A DNA stretch of 64,000 bases from Pseudomonas parafulva (GCF_000800255.1 NZ_CP009747.1:1054001-1118000), one strand, 5' to 3'. Positions 17,247-25,571 are shown, counted from the first letter of the stretch. A program made the numbers and translations. Notes: generated by a model not told the origin, from the sequence alone.

Positions 17247-17690
17247 TCACTCATTCAGGGAACGCGTTGCCGACGCGGGGGAGGGGCAAGGTTGGTCAAG
17301 GGCACTGGCCAAGGCGCCGACGAGCAATTGCTGCTCCGTGCCGTCCAAATGCAGTTGGCCTGTGTGTGGATCGACCAACTCCAGTTGCCAATCCAGCAGA
17401 TCAAGACACTCCGCCAGCGCCGAAAGCGCGCCAGACGGTAACCGACAACCCTCGCAACTGGGCTGGAGTAACTGCCGCAGCACGGTTGAGTAACAGGATA
17501 TTTCGCGCATCCCCGATGCGCTCGCGCCTTGGGCCAGGGTGTGCAGACATTCGTCCAGGCAGCGGCAGGCGTCGGGGTCGTTGCCGATCAGTGCCAGATG
17601 CTGCAAGCACTCCTGGGCGCGTTTGAGCAAGGCTTGCGCATCTGGCATAAATTCCCGCAACACGGCGGAGTTAGAGGGCCCGCGTTCCAT
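17247..17690 (-). CDS. Orphan HPt-like protein beside cheV
   Basis: 147 residues; GGAGG lies 6 bases before ATG 17690. The sequence is almost all alpha-helical. The stretch CLDECLHTLAQGASASGMREIS resembles the phospho-accepting helix of CheA/ChpA-type HPt domains, in which His is followed by T-L-K-G-x-A; His50 would be the acceptor, with Ala and Gln replacing the usual Lys-Gly. Four Cys residues (28, 42, 44 and 48 approximately) cluster near it. No kinase or receiver is fused. It is divergent from cheV and 341 bases away. Function as a phosphotransfer or phosphate-sink protein in chemotaxis is inference only. Confidence 0.6.
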   Translation of the reverse strand: MERGPSNSAVLREFMPDAQALLKRAQECLQHLALIGNDPDACRCLDECLHTLAQGASASGMREISCYSTVLRQLLQPSCEGCRLPSGALSALAECLDLLDWQLELVDPHTGQLHLDGTEQQLLVGALASALDQPCPSPASATRSLNE

Positions 17691-17956
17691 CGTCAGCCTC
17701 CGCTGCGCGACGAGCAAGCAGGGGGTAACCACATCCAGATGTTCGCTGACAAAAGCCTGACTCCGTCCATGCACTGAGAATGGCGTCACATTAATGGCTA
17801 AAGGATATCGCGAATATCAGGTTGCTCCCGATTGAACCTAAGGGTTTCCCTGATGAGGTGTTTGCGAGGCGGCGCTAGGGCTTTGAAGTAGGTGGCAGCA
17901 GTTAAGCATGATGGTAAAGTGATATCAATCGCCGTTCGGGGATTTTGTCGCGTGCA
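17691..17956. other. Divergent intergenic region between the HPt-like gene and cheV
   Basis: No gene is seen. It must carry the HPt-like promoter on the minus strand; I could not find a convincing FliA or sigma-70 site for it. The cheV promoter begins at 17957. Confidence 0.5.
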
Positions 17957-17983
17957 TCAAGCTCTGGCCAATTGTGCCGATAC
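17957..17983 (+). promoter_or_regulatory. FliA (sigma-28) promoter of cheV
   Basis: TCAA (17957-17960) and GCCGATAC (17976-17983) are 15 bases apart, a near-perfect match to the Pseudomonas flagellar sigma consensus. It lies 49 bases before the cheV ATG. Confidence 0.75.
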
Positions 17984-18031
17984 AGGTCAGATGCATCCAA
18001 TATTTTCGCTTCAAAGCCTGGGGGTTGTGCA

Positions 18032-18967
18032 ATGGCTGGCATTCTCGACACGGTAGATCAACGCACGCAATTGGTGGGCGAGAACCGCCTGGAAATCCTC
18101 ATGTTTCACCTGGCCGGTCGACAGTTGTTCGCGATCAACGTGTTCAAGGTCCAGGAAGTGCTGCAGTTGCCCAAGCTGACGCTCATGCCGCAGCGCCACA
18201 CCTTCGTGTGCGGCGTGGTCAACCTGCGCGGGCAGACTTTGCCGGTGATCGACCTGTCCCAGGCGATCGGCATGCGTCCCCTGCAACCGGGGCCTGACAG
18301 CACCATCATCGTCACCGAATACAACCGCTCGGTGCAGGCGTTCCTGGTCGGCGGCGTGGACCGCATCGTCAACATGAACTGGGAGTCCATCATGCCGCCG
18401 CCCACCAGCGCCGGCCGCCAGCATTACCTGACAGCCATCACCAAGGTCGATGACAAGCTGGTCGAGATCATCGACGTGGAAAAGGTTCTGGCCGAGATCG
18501 TGCCGTACAGCGCCAAGGTCTCGCGCGACAAACTCGAAGATCCGGTACTGGCCCGTGCTCGTGGTCGCGAAGTGCTGCTGGTCGACGACTCCAGCGTGGC
18601 CTTGGCGCAACTGCGCGACACTCTGTCGCAACTGGGGATGAAGCTGCACGTCGCCAGCGACGGTCTCAAGGCGCTGCGCCTGCTCAAAAGCTGGGCCGAT
18701 GCTGGGGAGGATGTCTGCGAAAAATTGCTGATGATCTTCACCGATGCGGAGATGCCCGAGATGGATGGTTATCGCCTGACCACCGAGATCCGCAACGATC
18801 CTCGGCTGCGTGGGCTGTACGTCGTACTGCACACTTCATTGTCGGGTAGTTTCAACGAATCCATGGTGAAGAAAGTAGGTTGCGACAACTTCCTGTCCAA
18901 GTTCCAGCCAGACCGGTTGGTGGAAGTGGTGCGCGAGCGCCTGTCGCTCGATCACGCTGCGGTCTGA
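18032..18967 (+). CDS. cheV: CheV, CheW-receiver chemotaxis coupling protein
   Basis: 311 residues. A CheW domain occupies about 1-165 (FHLAGRQLFAINVFKVQEVL, GVVNLRGQTLPVIDLS) and a receiver domain about 175-305 (VLLVDDSSVALAQL with the acidic pair, and the phospho-acceptor Asp in MIFTDAEMPEMDGYRLT). CheV proteins link chemoreceptors to CheA and are thought to adjust or buffer signalling through phosphorylation of the receiver. ATG 18032 begins MAGILDTVDQRT, the usual family start. The FliA promoter upstream places it in the flagellar regulon. Confidence 0.93.
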   Translation: MAGILDTVDQRTQLVGENRLEILMFHLAGRQLFAINVFKVQEVLQLPKLTLMPQRHTFVCGVVNLRGQTLPVIDLSQAIGMRPLQPGPDSTIIVTEYNRSVQAFLVGGVDRIVNMNWESIMPPPTSAGRQHYLTAITKVDDKLVEIIDVEKVLAEIVPYSAKVSRDKLEDPVLARARGREVLLVDDSSVALAQLRDTLSQLGMKLHVASDGLKALRLLKSWADAGEDVCEKLLMIFTDAEMPEMDGYRLTTEIRNDPRLRGLYVVLHTSLSGSFNESMVKKVGCDNFLSKFQPDRLVEVVRERLSLDHAAV

Positions 18968-19028
18968 GCCCTGCACGCGACGTGCAGCGGGTATAAGCTT
19001 GGGCTTTGACGAGCGTGAGGCGGTTGGC

Positions 19029-19832
19029 ATGTTTCTGAGTGCGTTGTACCGGTATCCGGTGAAATCAGGCCAGGCGCAGTGCCTGGCCGAATCGGCGCTC
19101 GACGCTCTTGGCCTGGACGGCGACCGACGCTGGATGGTGGTCGAGCAGGACACGGGTCGGTTTCTGACCCAGCGCGCCTGGCCGCAGCTTGGGCGGCTCA
19201 AGGCCTGCCCCGATGAAGACGGCGCTTTGTTGCTGGAGGCGCCGGGGCATTCGCCGTTGCAGGTGCGGGTGCCGGAAGCCGACGAAAATCTGCGAGGGGT
19301 CACTCTGTGGCGCGACACCTTGCGCGTGCCCGACGCTGGAGAGGCCGCCGCACAGTGGCTCAGCCAACTGCTGGACAAGCCCGTGCGCCTGGTGCATTGC
19401 CCACGCCAGCGGGCACGCTACTTGCCCAGCGGCTATGGGCTGGACACCGATCGAGCTGCCTTTCCCGACGGTTTTCCCTTTTTGCTGATCGGTCAGTCGT
19501 CGCTCGATGAGCTCAATCGACGCATCGGTCGTCCCCTGCAGATGTTGCGTTTTCGCCCTAACCTGGTGGTCGAAGGCGCCGAGCCCTTTGCCGAGGATGG
19601 TTGGAAGCGTATCCGTATCGGTGAACTGACCTTTCGCGTACTCAAACCGAGCGTGCGCTGCATCCTGACCACCCTTGACCCGGACACGGGCGAGCGCAGC
19701 GCCGATCGGGAGCCGTTGACCACGTTGAAGACATTCCGCGAGCGCGACGGCGATGTGCTGTTCGGGCAGAACCTGGCCGTCGATGGCCGCGGACGTCTCG
19801 AGGTGGGCATGCCGGTGGAGGTGTTGGAGTAG
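19029..19832 (+). CDS. MOSC domain protein (YcbX-like)
   Basis: 267 residues. An N-terminal MOSC beta-barrel domain starts with LSALYRYPVKSGQAQ, and the MOSC core follows, with FPFLLIGQSSLDELNRRIG, MLRFRPNLVVEGAEPFAED and the conserved Cys in LKPSVRCILTTLDPDTGE, which is expected to bind molybdenum cofactor. E. coli YcbX and YiiM relatives reduce N-hydroxylated compounds and base analogues. GAGG lies 8 bases before ATG 19029. It is the third molybdenum-cofactor-related gene in this part of the window, after moaB and moeA, but it stands on its own. Confidence 0.85.
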   Translation: MFLSALYRYPVKSGQAQCLAESALDALGLDGDRRWMVVEQDTGRFLTQRAWPQLGRLKACPDEDGALLLEAPGHSPLQVRVPEADENLRGVTLWRDTLRVPDAGEAAAQWLSQLLDKPVRLVHCPRQRARYLPSGYGLDTDRAAFPDGFPFLLIGQSSLDELNRRIGRPLQMLRFRPNLVVEGAEPFAEDGWKRIRIGELTFRVLKPSVRCILTTLDPDTGERSADREPLTTLKTFRERDGDVLFGQNLAVDGRGRLEVGMPVEVLE

Positions 19833-19930
19833 CGGCTTGGGGGAGGCGACGGCAGGCGCTTGTCGCGCCATAATCGGCCCTTAATCGCACCCTGTTGCAC
19901 TGCGCGTCCCATACCCGGAGATTCCCTTAA

Positions 19931-20614
19931 ATGCATGTTCTGCTCTGCGAGGATGACGATCTGATCGCCAGCGGCATCTGCGCCGGACTGGCGGCTCAGG
20001 GGCTGACGATCGATCGGGTGGCCAGCGCCTCGGCGGCGCGGGCATTGCTGCAGGCAGCGCAGTTCGATGTGATGATTCTCGATCTGGGGCTGCCTGACGA
20101 AGACGGTCTCAAACTGCTGCGTCGTCTACGTCAGCAGGGCGAATTGCTGCCGGTGCTGGTGCTGACGGCCCGCGACGCCGTCACTGATCGTGTCGAGGGG
20201 CTTCAGGCGGGGGCCGATGATTACCTGCTCAAACCTTTCGACCTGCGCGAGCTCGCCGCGCGTCTGCACACCCTGCTGCGGCGCGTGGCCGGGCGTGCGG
20301 TCAATGTCATCGAGCATGGACCTTTGTGCTACAACCCCAGCAGCTGCGAAGCGACGCTGGCTGGGCGGCCCGTGGATCTGTCGCGGCGCGAACAGGCGCT
20401 GCTCCAGGCGTTTCTGCAGAATCCTGGTCGAGTGCTGTCCGGCGAGCAGCTCAAGGATTGCGTATACGGCTTCAGCGACGAGGTCGAAAGCAACGCTCTC
20501 AACGTCCATATCCATCACCTGCGGCGCAAGCTTGGCAACAGCATCGTCGAAACCGTGCGTGGCCTGGGCTACCGTCTCGGTCCAGCGCAGGTCAACGAGG
20601 AGCGCGCGCCATGA
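19931..20614 (+). CDS. OmpR/QseB-type response regulator
   Basis: 227 residues. Receiver with acidic DDD at 8-10, Asp51 (MILDLGLPDEDG) and Lys in DYLLKPFDLRELAAR; C-terminal winged helix with LSRREQALLQAFLQNPGRVLS (read in parts) and NALNVHIHHLRRKLG, then VRGLGYRL. The stop overlaps the start of the kinase gene by ATGA, so the two are co-translated. It belongs to the QseB/PmrA-like branch; the stimulus is unknown. The next gene, pvdH, has its own iron-type promoter, so no link is implied. Confidence 0.9.
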   Translation: MHVLLCEDDDLIASGICAGLAAQGLTIDRVASASAARALLQAAQFDVMILDLGLPDEDGLKLLRRLRQQGELLPVLVLTARDAVTDRVEGLQAGADDYLLKPFDLRELAARLHTLLRRVAGRAVNVIEHGPLCYNPSSCEATLAGRPVDLSRREQALLQAFLQNPGRVLSGEQLKDCVYGFSDEVESNALNVHIHHLRRKLGNSIVETVRGLGYRLGPAQVNEERAP

Positions 20615-21933
20615 GCTTGCGCGTGCGCCTGTCACTGATTCTCGGCAGTGCCTTCATCCTGATCTGGATTCTGGCGGCGGCCTGGATGCTGCGCGACTTG
20701 CGCCAACAGATGATGTTTTCCCTCGACCAGCGCCTGGTGGCCTCCGCGCGCATGGTGGCGGGACTTGTCGATCAACTGCCTCAGCCGCTGACCGGCAAGG
20801 ACCGTGAAGCGCACTTTGCCGCCGACCAGTTCAGCGTTCCAGACGGCATGGCCTGCCAGGTCAGCTCCCTGCGTGGTGAGATTCTGGCCAGCAACCATAA
20901 GCACGACGGCAGCATGGACGACCAGCGCAGCGGCTTTCGCGATCAGATCATCGATGGCAGTGCCTGGCGTACCTTTACCTACAATCACGGTGATGTGCGT
21001 ATCACCACGGCCGATAGGCATCAGGAGCGCGAGGCGCTCAATCGCTCGATTTTGCTGGCGGCCTCGGCGCCGGTGTTGATGGCCCTGCTCGGCAGCCTGG
21101 GCCTGCTGTGGATCGGTCTAGGCAAGGGTCTGGAGCCGCTCAACCGCATGCGCGATGCCTTGCGCCGGCGCCGCGCCGACAGCGTCGAGCCGCTGCAGGT
21201 GGCGGGTATGCCCAGCGAGTTGCAGCCGCTGCTGGAAACCCAGAACCAGTTGTTCCTGCGCATCGCTCAGACCCTGGAGCGCGAGCGGCGTCTGACCGAC
21301 GATGCCGCGCACGAGCTGCGCAGCCCCCTGACCGCGATCAAGACCCATCTGCAGGTGGCGCGCATGACCGACGGCCAGGTGCGCGAGCAGGCGCTGGAGC
21401 ATGCCGAGCAAGGCACCGATCGCATGCACCGCACCTTGGAGCAGTTGCTGATGCTGGCGCGGGTCGAGGGCAGCTTGTCGTTCGACGATGGGGTGCAGTG
21501 CAGCGCCGAGCAGGTCGCACGCCTGGCGATGCAGGATGCCAGTGGTGGAGATAACCGGCGCATCGCGCTGCATTTGCCGCAGGAAGCGGCGCGCGTTTAC
21601 CTGGGCATGCCGGCGCCACTGGCAGTAGCGGCATTGCGCAATCTGCTGGATAACGCGCTGCGCCACGGTGGCAGCGAGGCGGTGGAGCTGGAGGTGCAGA
21701 TGGCCGAAGGGCAGGTGGGGTTCGTGGTGCGCGACCACGGTCCGGGTATCGCCGATGAAGATCTGGAGCATTTGACCGAGCGGTTCTGGCGCAACAGCAA
21801 GAGTTTGGGCAGCGGGCTGGGCTTGGCGATCGTGCAGGCGATCGTGCAGCGTTGCGCCGGCAGCTTGAAATTCGACAGTCGCAGCGATGGTCTGCGGGTG
21901 TGCCTGCAGGTGCCGGTGCGCGAGCTGACTTGA
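20611..21933 (+). CDS. QseC-type sensor histidine kinase
   Basis: 440 residues starting MSLRVRLSLILG in the ATGA overlap with the regulator. Helix 1 at about 7-27, a periplasmic domain of about 120 residues, helix 2 at about 146-168, then HAMP-like linker, H-box RRLTDDAAHELRSPLTAIKT and ATPase boxes (NLLDNALRHGG, RDHGPGIADEDLEHL, GSGLGLAIVQ). It lacks the HAMP length of EnvZ-type kinases but fits the QseC/PmrB class. The partner is the upstream response regulator. The periplasmic domain gives no recognisable ligand motif. Confidence 0.9.
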   Translation: MSLRVRLSLILGSAFILIWILAAAWMLRDLRQQMMFSLDQRLVASARMVAGLVDQLPQPLTGKDREAHFAADQFSVPDGMACQVSSLRGEILASNHKHDGSMDDQRSGFRDQIIDGSAWRTFTYNHGDVRITTADRHQEREALNRSILLAASAPVLMALLGSLGLLWIGLGKGLEPLNRMRDALRRRRADSVEPLQVAGMPSELQPLLETQNQLFLRIAQTLERERRLTDDAAHELRSPLTAIKTHLQVARMTDGQVREQALEHAEQGTDRMHRTLEQLLMLARVEGSLSFDDGVQCSAEQVARLAMQDASGGDNRRIALHLPQEAARVYLGMPAPLAVAALRNLLDNALRHGGSEAVELEVQMAEGQVGFVVRDHGPGIADEDLEHLTERFWRNSKSLGSGLGLAIVQAIVQRCAGSLKFDSRSDGLRVCLQVPVRELT

Positions 21934-21947
21934 AGTAAGAAGGGGGC

Positions 21948-21971
21948 TAAATCCCCGCCTGGCTCAAGCGT
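21948..21971 (+). promoter_or_regulatory. PvdS-type iron-starvation promoter of pvdH
   Basis: TAAAT (21948-21952) and CGT (21969-21971) are separated by exactly 16 bases, 82 bases before the pvdH ATG. Same pattern as at 402-425 and 6757-6780. Confidence 0.75.
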
Positions 21972-22052
21972 TTCACAAGCAATGACTTCCCGGCACTCTC
22001 TGCGCTGACAGGCGCGTGACGGGCGTCTCTACTTGCTTGCGAGGGTTCGCCG

Positions 22053-23453
22053 ATGTCGACCGTTTCCCGTCTCGCCCAGGCGCTGCCTGCCTGCGTGCCA
22101 GAGACCCTGTATACGTTTCGTGAGTCACCCCTGCTGTTGCGTCAACAGCAGCAGGAGTCCAACGCGCGCAGTTATCCGCGGCGTATTCCGCTGGCACTCA
22201 AGCGCGCCCGTGGCATTCATGTGGAAGACGTCGAGGGGCGACAGTTCATCGACTGCCTCGCTGGAGCGGGCACCTTGGCATTGGGGCATAACCATCCGGT
22301 TGTGGTGGAGGCGATCCAGCGCGTGTTGGCCGACGAGTTGCCGCTGCACACCCTCGACCTGACTACGCCGGTCAAGGATCAATTCGTTCAGGACTTGTTC
22401 GCCGTGCTGCCGGAGTCCTTGCGGCGGGATGCGAAGATCCAGTTCTGCGGGCCAACGGGCACCGACGCGGTGGAAGCTGCATTGAAGCTGGTGCGCACGG
22501 CCACCGGGCGCAGCACTGTGCTCGCTTTCCAGGGTGGCTACCATGGCATGACTCAGGGCGCGCTGAGCCTGATGGGCAGTCTGGGGCCGAAGAAAGCACT
22601 GGGGGCGCTACTGGGCAGCGGCGTGCAGTTCATGCCTTATCCGTATGATTACCGATGCCCGTTCGGTCTCGGCGGCGAAGCTGGCGTGCGGGCCAATCTG
22701 CACTATCTGGAAAATCTCTTGCTCGACCCCGAGGCGGGTGTGCAGTTGCCTGCTGCGGTCATCCTGGAGGTGGTGCAAGGTGAGGGTGGCGTCATACCAG
22801 CGGACATCGAGTGGTTGCGTGGTGTGCGCCGAATCACCGAAAAGGCCGGAGTGGCGTTGATCGTCGATGAAATCCAGAGCGGCTTTGCCCGTACTGGGCG
22901 GATGTTCGCCTTCGAACATGCCGGCATCGTGCCTGACGTGGTCACCCTGTCCAAGGCCATTGGTGGCAGCCTGCCGCTTGCCGTGGTGGTCTACCGTGAT
23001 TGGCTGGATACCTGGGCACCGGGCGCTCATGCGGGCACCTTCCGCGGTAATCAGATGGCCATGGCGGCAGGCTCCGCGGTGATCGACTATCTGGTGGAAC
23101 ACCGCTTGGACGAACATGCGCATGCCATGGGGCAGCGGCTGCGCGGCCATTTGCAGCACCTGCAGCGTGATTATCCGCAGTTGGGCGATATCCGTGGGCG
23201 GGGTTTGATGCTAGGTGTGGAGTTGGTCGACCCGCAGGGTGCGCGGGATGCGCTCGGTCATCCGCTCGCCTCGCCGGAGCTGGCGCCCAAGGTGCAGCGC
23301 GAATGCCTGAGGCGCGGGCTGATTCTCGAGCTCGGCGGCCGGCATGGTGCGGTGGTGCGGTTCCTGCCACCACTGATCATCAGTGCCGAGCAGATCGATG
23401 AGGTCGCCGAGCGCTTCGCGCGTGCGGTACAGGCGGCGGTCGCCTCGGACTGA
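22053..23453 (+). CDS. pvdH: PvdH, diaminobutyrate-2-oxoglutarate aminotransferase
   Basis: 466 residues of class-III PLP aminotransferases. Motifs: DCLAGAGTLALGHNHP near 65, FCGPTGTDAVEAALKL near 133, FQGGYHGMTQGALS near 160, ALIVDEIQSGFARTGRM near 270 and the PLP lysine in VTLSKAIGGSLPLA near 305. The domain pattern fits L-2,4-diaminobutyrate:2-oxoglutarate 4-aminotransferase (469 residues in P. aeruginosa PvdH), which makes diaminobutyrate from aspartate semialdehyde for the pyoverdine peptide. Ectoine and other siderophore pathways use the same enzyme family, but the PvdS-type promoter supports pyoverdine. It sits alone, 15 kb from pvdRT, between a two-component pair and folD. Confidence 0.83.
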   Translation: MSTVSRLAQALPACVPETLYTFRESPLLLRQQQQESNARSYPRRIPLALKRARGIHVEDVEGRQFIDCLAGAGTLALGHNHPVVVEAIQRVLADELPLHTLDLTTPVKDQFVQDLFAVLPESLRRDAKIQFCGPTGTDAVEAALKLVRTATGRSTVLAFQGGYHGMTQGALSLMGSLGPKKALGALLGSGVQFMPYPYDYRCPFGLGGEAGVRANLHYLENLLLDPEAGVQLPAAVILEVVQGEGGVIPADIEWLRGVRRITEKAGVALIVDEIQSGFARTGRMFAFEHAGIVPDVVTLSKAIGGSLPLAVVVYRDWLDTWAPGAHAGTFRGNQMAMAAGSAVIDYLVEHRLDEHAHAMGQRLRGHLQHLQRDYPQLGDIRGRGLMLGVELVDPQGARDALGHPLASPELAPKVQRECLRRGLILELGGRHGAVVRFLPPLIISAEQIDEVAERFARAVQAAVASD

Positions 23454-23490
23454 GTGAGCAGCCGTCTGTTCAGTTGGGCGATGGCTTAGA

Positions 23491-23520
23491 AGAAAGGCAC
23501 CTTTTCAGGTGCCTTTCTTT
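23491..23520. terminator. Bidirectional terminator between pvdH and folD
   Basis: AGAAAGGCACCT-TTTC-AGGTGCCTTTCT forms a long stem with A/T flanks, serving the two convergent genes. Confidence 0.85.
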
Positions 23521-23531
23521 ATAGGGTGCCC

Positions 23532-24386
23532 TCAGCCGTGCAGCTCTTCTGCTGCGTAGAGGGTGTTCTCCAGCAGGCAGGCGCGGGTCATGGGACCGAC
23601 GCCGCCTGGAACTGGCGTGATCCATCCTGCACGCGGCAGGGCAGTTTCATACACGACATCGCCGACCAGCTTGCCGTCGTCCTGACGATTGATGCCGACG
23701 TCAATGACGATGGCGCCTTCCTTGATCCATTCCCCCTTCACCAAGCCGGGCTTGCCCGCCGCCACCACGACCAGATCGGCGCGGCCGACATGGCCTGCCA
23801 GATCCTGCGTGAAGCGGTGGCAGACGGTCACGGTGCAACCAGCCAGGAGCAATTCCATGGCCATGGGGCGGCCAACGATGTTCGAGGCACCCACGATCAC
23901 GGCGTTCATGCCGTAAAGCTCCTGACCGGTGCTGTGCAGCAGGGTCATGATGCCTTTCGGTGTGCACGGGCGCAGCAGTGGAATGCGCTGGGCCAGACGG
24001 CCGACGTTATAGGGGTGGAAACCGTCGACGTCCTTGTCTGGACGAATGCGCTCGAGCAGCAGCGAAGCGTCCAGGTGGGCAGGCAGTGGCAGTTGCAGCA
24101 GAATGCCGTCGACGGCTGGGTCGTCGTTGAGGCGGTCGATCAGATCGGATAGGGCTTGCTGCGTGGTATCGCTGGGCAGGTCGAACGCCTGGGAGATGAA
24201 GCCGACTTCTTCACAGTCTTTGCGCTTGTGCGAAACGTAGACTTGGGAGGCCGGATCGGTGCCGACCAGGATCACCGCCAGGCCCGGGGTACGCAGGCCC
24301 TGCTGGCGGCGTTGCGCGACACGTTGGGCGATCTGCTGGCGCAGGTTGGCGGCGATCGCCTTGCCATCGATAAGGTGTGCAGTCAT
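23532..24386 (-). CDS. folD: FolD, methylenetetrahydrofolate dehydrogenase/cyclohydrolase
   Basis: 284 residues, typical family length. Interconverts methylene-, methenyl- and formyl-tetrahydrofolate in the cytoplasm using NADP. The active-site region [14 protein letters not shown] with its Lys is near 50, the second signature [13 protein letters not shown] near 90, the nucleotide-binding [18 protein letters not shown] near 160 and [18 protein letters not shown] near 260. ATG 24386 ([15 protein letters not shown]) matches the normal family start; ATG 24404 is possible. No strong ribosome site is seen at either. Confidence 0.95.
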   Translation of the reverse strand: MTAHLIDGKAIAANLRQQIAQRVAQRRQQGLRTPGLAVILVGTDPASQVYVSHKRKDCEEVGFISQAFDLPSDTTQQALSDLIDRLNDDPAVDGILLQLPLPAHLDASLLLERIRPDKDVDGFHPYNVGRLAQRIPLLRPCTPKGIMTLLHSTGQELYGMNAVIVGASNIVGRPMAMELLLAGCTVTVCHRFTQDLAGHVGRADLVVVAAGKPGLVKGEWIKEGAIVIDVGINRQDDGKLVGDVVYETALPRAGWITPVPGGVGPMTRACLLENTLYAAEELHG

Positions 24387-24520
24387 AGACGCGTGATTAA
24401 CCATCGAGAAGGGAACAATAAAGAGGGCGCATTCTCGCACGACCGCAGCCGAGGGCAAAGGCGCGTGGTCGGGCAAATCTTCTAAGCCCTTCAATAATTT
24501 AAATTTTTTTGAGAAAGGTG

Positions 24521-24550
24521 TTGACGCTAATACAAGGTGCCTATTAAGAT
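24521..24550 (+). promoter_or_regulatory. Promoter of the four-tRNA cluster
   Basis: TTGACG (24521-24526) and TAAGAT (24545-24550) are 18 bases apart, preceded by an A/T-rich stretch that resembles an UP element, as is common for stable RNA genes. About 95 bases of leader precede the first tRNA. Confidence 0.6.
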
Positions 24551-24645
24551 TCGCCGCACTTGTCGGGCACAGCCTAGCACTGGTTGGTGAAGTCGGGCAG
24601 AATGGGTGGTTTTCTGATCGCTTGTTCGGTTTGGCATCAGCTCTT

Positions 24646-24722
24646 GCGCCCGTAGCTCAGCTGGATAGAGCATCCGCCTTCTAAGCGGATGGTCGCAGGT
24701 TCGAGTCCTGCCGGGTGCGCCA
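24646..24722 (+). tRNA. tRNA-Arg (TCT)
   Basis: 77 nucleotides with encoded CCA. Starts GCGCCCGTAGCTCAGCTGG; anticodon loop CTTCTAA gives anticodon TCT (reads AGA/AGG); T-arm GGTTCGAGTCC. First gene of a four-tRNA cluster. Confidence 0.96.
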
Positions 24723-24763
24723 TTAGGCAGCTTGGGCAAGCAAGTCGGTCTGTAAAGCGATAT

Positions 24764-24840
24764 GGTGGGCGTAGCTCAGTTGGTAGAGCGCTGGATTGTG
24801 ATTCCAGTTGTCGTGGGTTCGATTCCCATCGTCCACCCCA
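24764..24840 (+). tRNA. tRNA-His (GTG), copy 1
   Basis: 77 nucleotides with the histidine-specific extra 5' G and encoded CCA. Anticodon loop ATTGTGATT carries GTG. The 7-bp acceptor stem GTGGGCG pairs with CGTCCAC. Identical to the copy at 25014-25090. Confidence 0.96.
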
Positions 24841-24849
24841 TATTTTGCG

Positions 24850-24883
24850 AAGGCGCCTTGATGGTAAATCCGGCGCCTTTGTC
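24850..24883 (+). repeat. GGCGCC hairpin after tRNA-His copy 1
   Basis: AAGGCGCC and GGCGCCTT flank a 14-base loop, followed by TTGTCTT. It is related to the hairpin after copy 2 and may act as a weak terminator or processing signal inside the cluster. Confidence 0.5.
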
Positions 24884-24894
24884 TTGAGCGTCAT

Positions 24895-24979
24895 GCGGAC
24901 GTGGTGAAATTGGTAGACACACTGGATTTAGGTTCCAGCGGCGCAAGCTGTAAGAGTTCGAGTCTCTTCGTCCGCACCA
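24895..24979 (+). tRNA. tRNA-Leu (TAG)
   Basis: 85 nucleotides with a long variable arm and encoded CCA. Starts GCGGACGTGGTGAAATTGG; anticodon loop ATTTAGG gives TAG; variable arm around GGCGCAAGCT; T-arm GAGTTCGAGTCTC. Confidence 0.96.
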
Positions 24980-25013
24980 TGTTTCTCTAAGTTGTACGGT
25001 AACAATGCATTCT

Positions 25014-25090
25014 GGTGGGCGTAGCTCAGTTGGTAGAGCGCTGGATTGTGATTCCAGTTGTCGTGGGTTCGATTCCCATCGTCCACCCCA
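25014..25090 (+). tRNA. tRNA-His (GTG), copy 2
   Basis: Identical across 77 nucleotides to 24764-24840. The downstream tails of the two copies are also similar, which points to local duplication of a tRNA-plus-hairpin cassette. Confidence 0.96.
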
Positions 25091-25101
25091 TATTCATTCG
25101 A

Positions 25102-25136
25102 GGGCGCCTTGATCTTGCGATCGGGCGCCTTTGTCG
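25102..25136 (+). terminator. Terminator of the tRNA cluster
   Basis: GGCGCC and an inner GATC on one side pair with GATC and GGCGCC on the other, then TTTGTCGTTT. Likely ends the tRNA transcript. Confidence 0.6.
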
Positions 25137-25271
25137 TTTCTGCTCGGGTTGTTGCGCTGCTTGAGGCGTGTCTGTTTTGCCGCTCGCGCGAGTCTACTGG
25201 TGGCGCGAGCCTGGAAGCTGATAGATTTCAACCGGTTGAGAAGCGGGTCGTGGCCGGTGGAGGGCTTACCG

Positions 25272-25571
25272 ATGATTGCAAAAGAAGCACGTCAGGCTTT
25301 GGCATTGCAGCGCTTCTGCCAAAGCCATCCGCAACTGCTCGAAGAGATTCGTGAGCTTGAGCCGCGCGAGCAGGCGCAGCAAATCGAATGGGCGTTCGAG
25401 GACGCGGCTCAGGAGCAGGGTATCGAGCCCTGGGAGTTGGCGTTGCAACTGATTGCAGAAACGCCGGAGCAGTTGCAGGCCATGCGCCTGGAGACCCATC
25501 GCGAGGTCGCAGATGCGCTGGGTATGTCGTGGCAAGAATACTGCGGTTTCAATGACATCGAGCCGTCTTGA
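25272..25571 (+). CDS. Small hypothetical protein, DUF6388-like
   Basis: 99 residues, acidic and helical. GGAGGG lies 8 bases before ATG 25272, and codon use is typical of the genome. The middle region, EWAFEDAAQEQGIEPWELAL, followed by ETHREVADALGMSWQEY, resembles my memory of the DUF6388 family of Pseudomonas, whose function is unknown. No signal peptide, membrane helix or metal motif is visible. It sits between the tRNA cluster and tig, and the upstream extension of its frame overlaps the tRNA terminator and is probably not translated. Confidence 0.7.
   Translation: MIAKEARQALALQRFCQSHPQLLEEIRELEPREQAQQIEWAFEDAAQEQGIEPWELALQLIAETPEQLQAMRLETHREVADALGMSWQEYCGFNDIEPS

Noticed and set aside
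24646..25090. Direct repeats in the tRNA cluster considered as a CRISPR array
   Set aside because: The repeats are whole tRNA genes with CCA ends, only two copies, and no short regular spacers.
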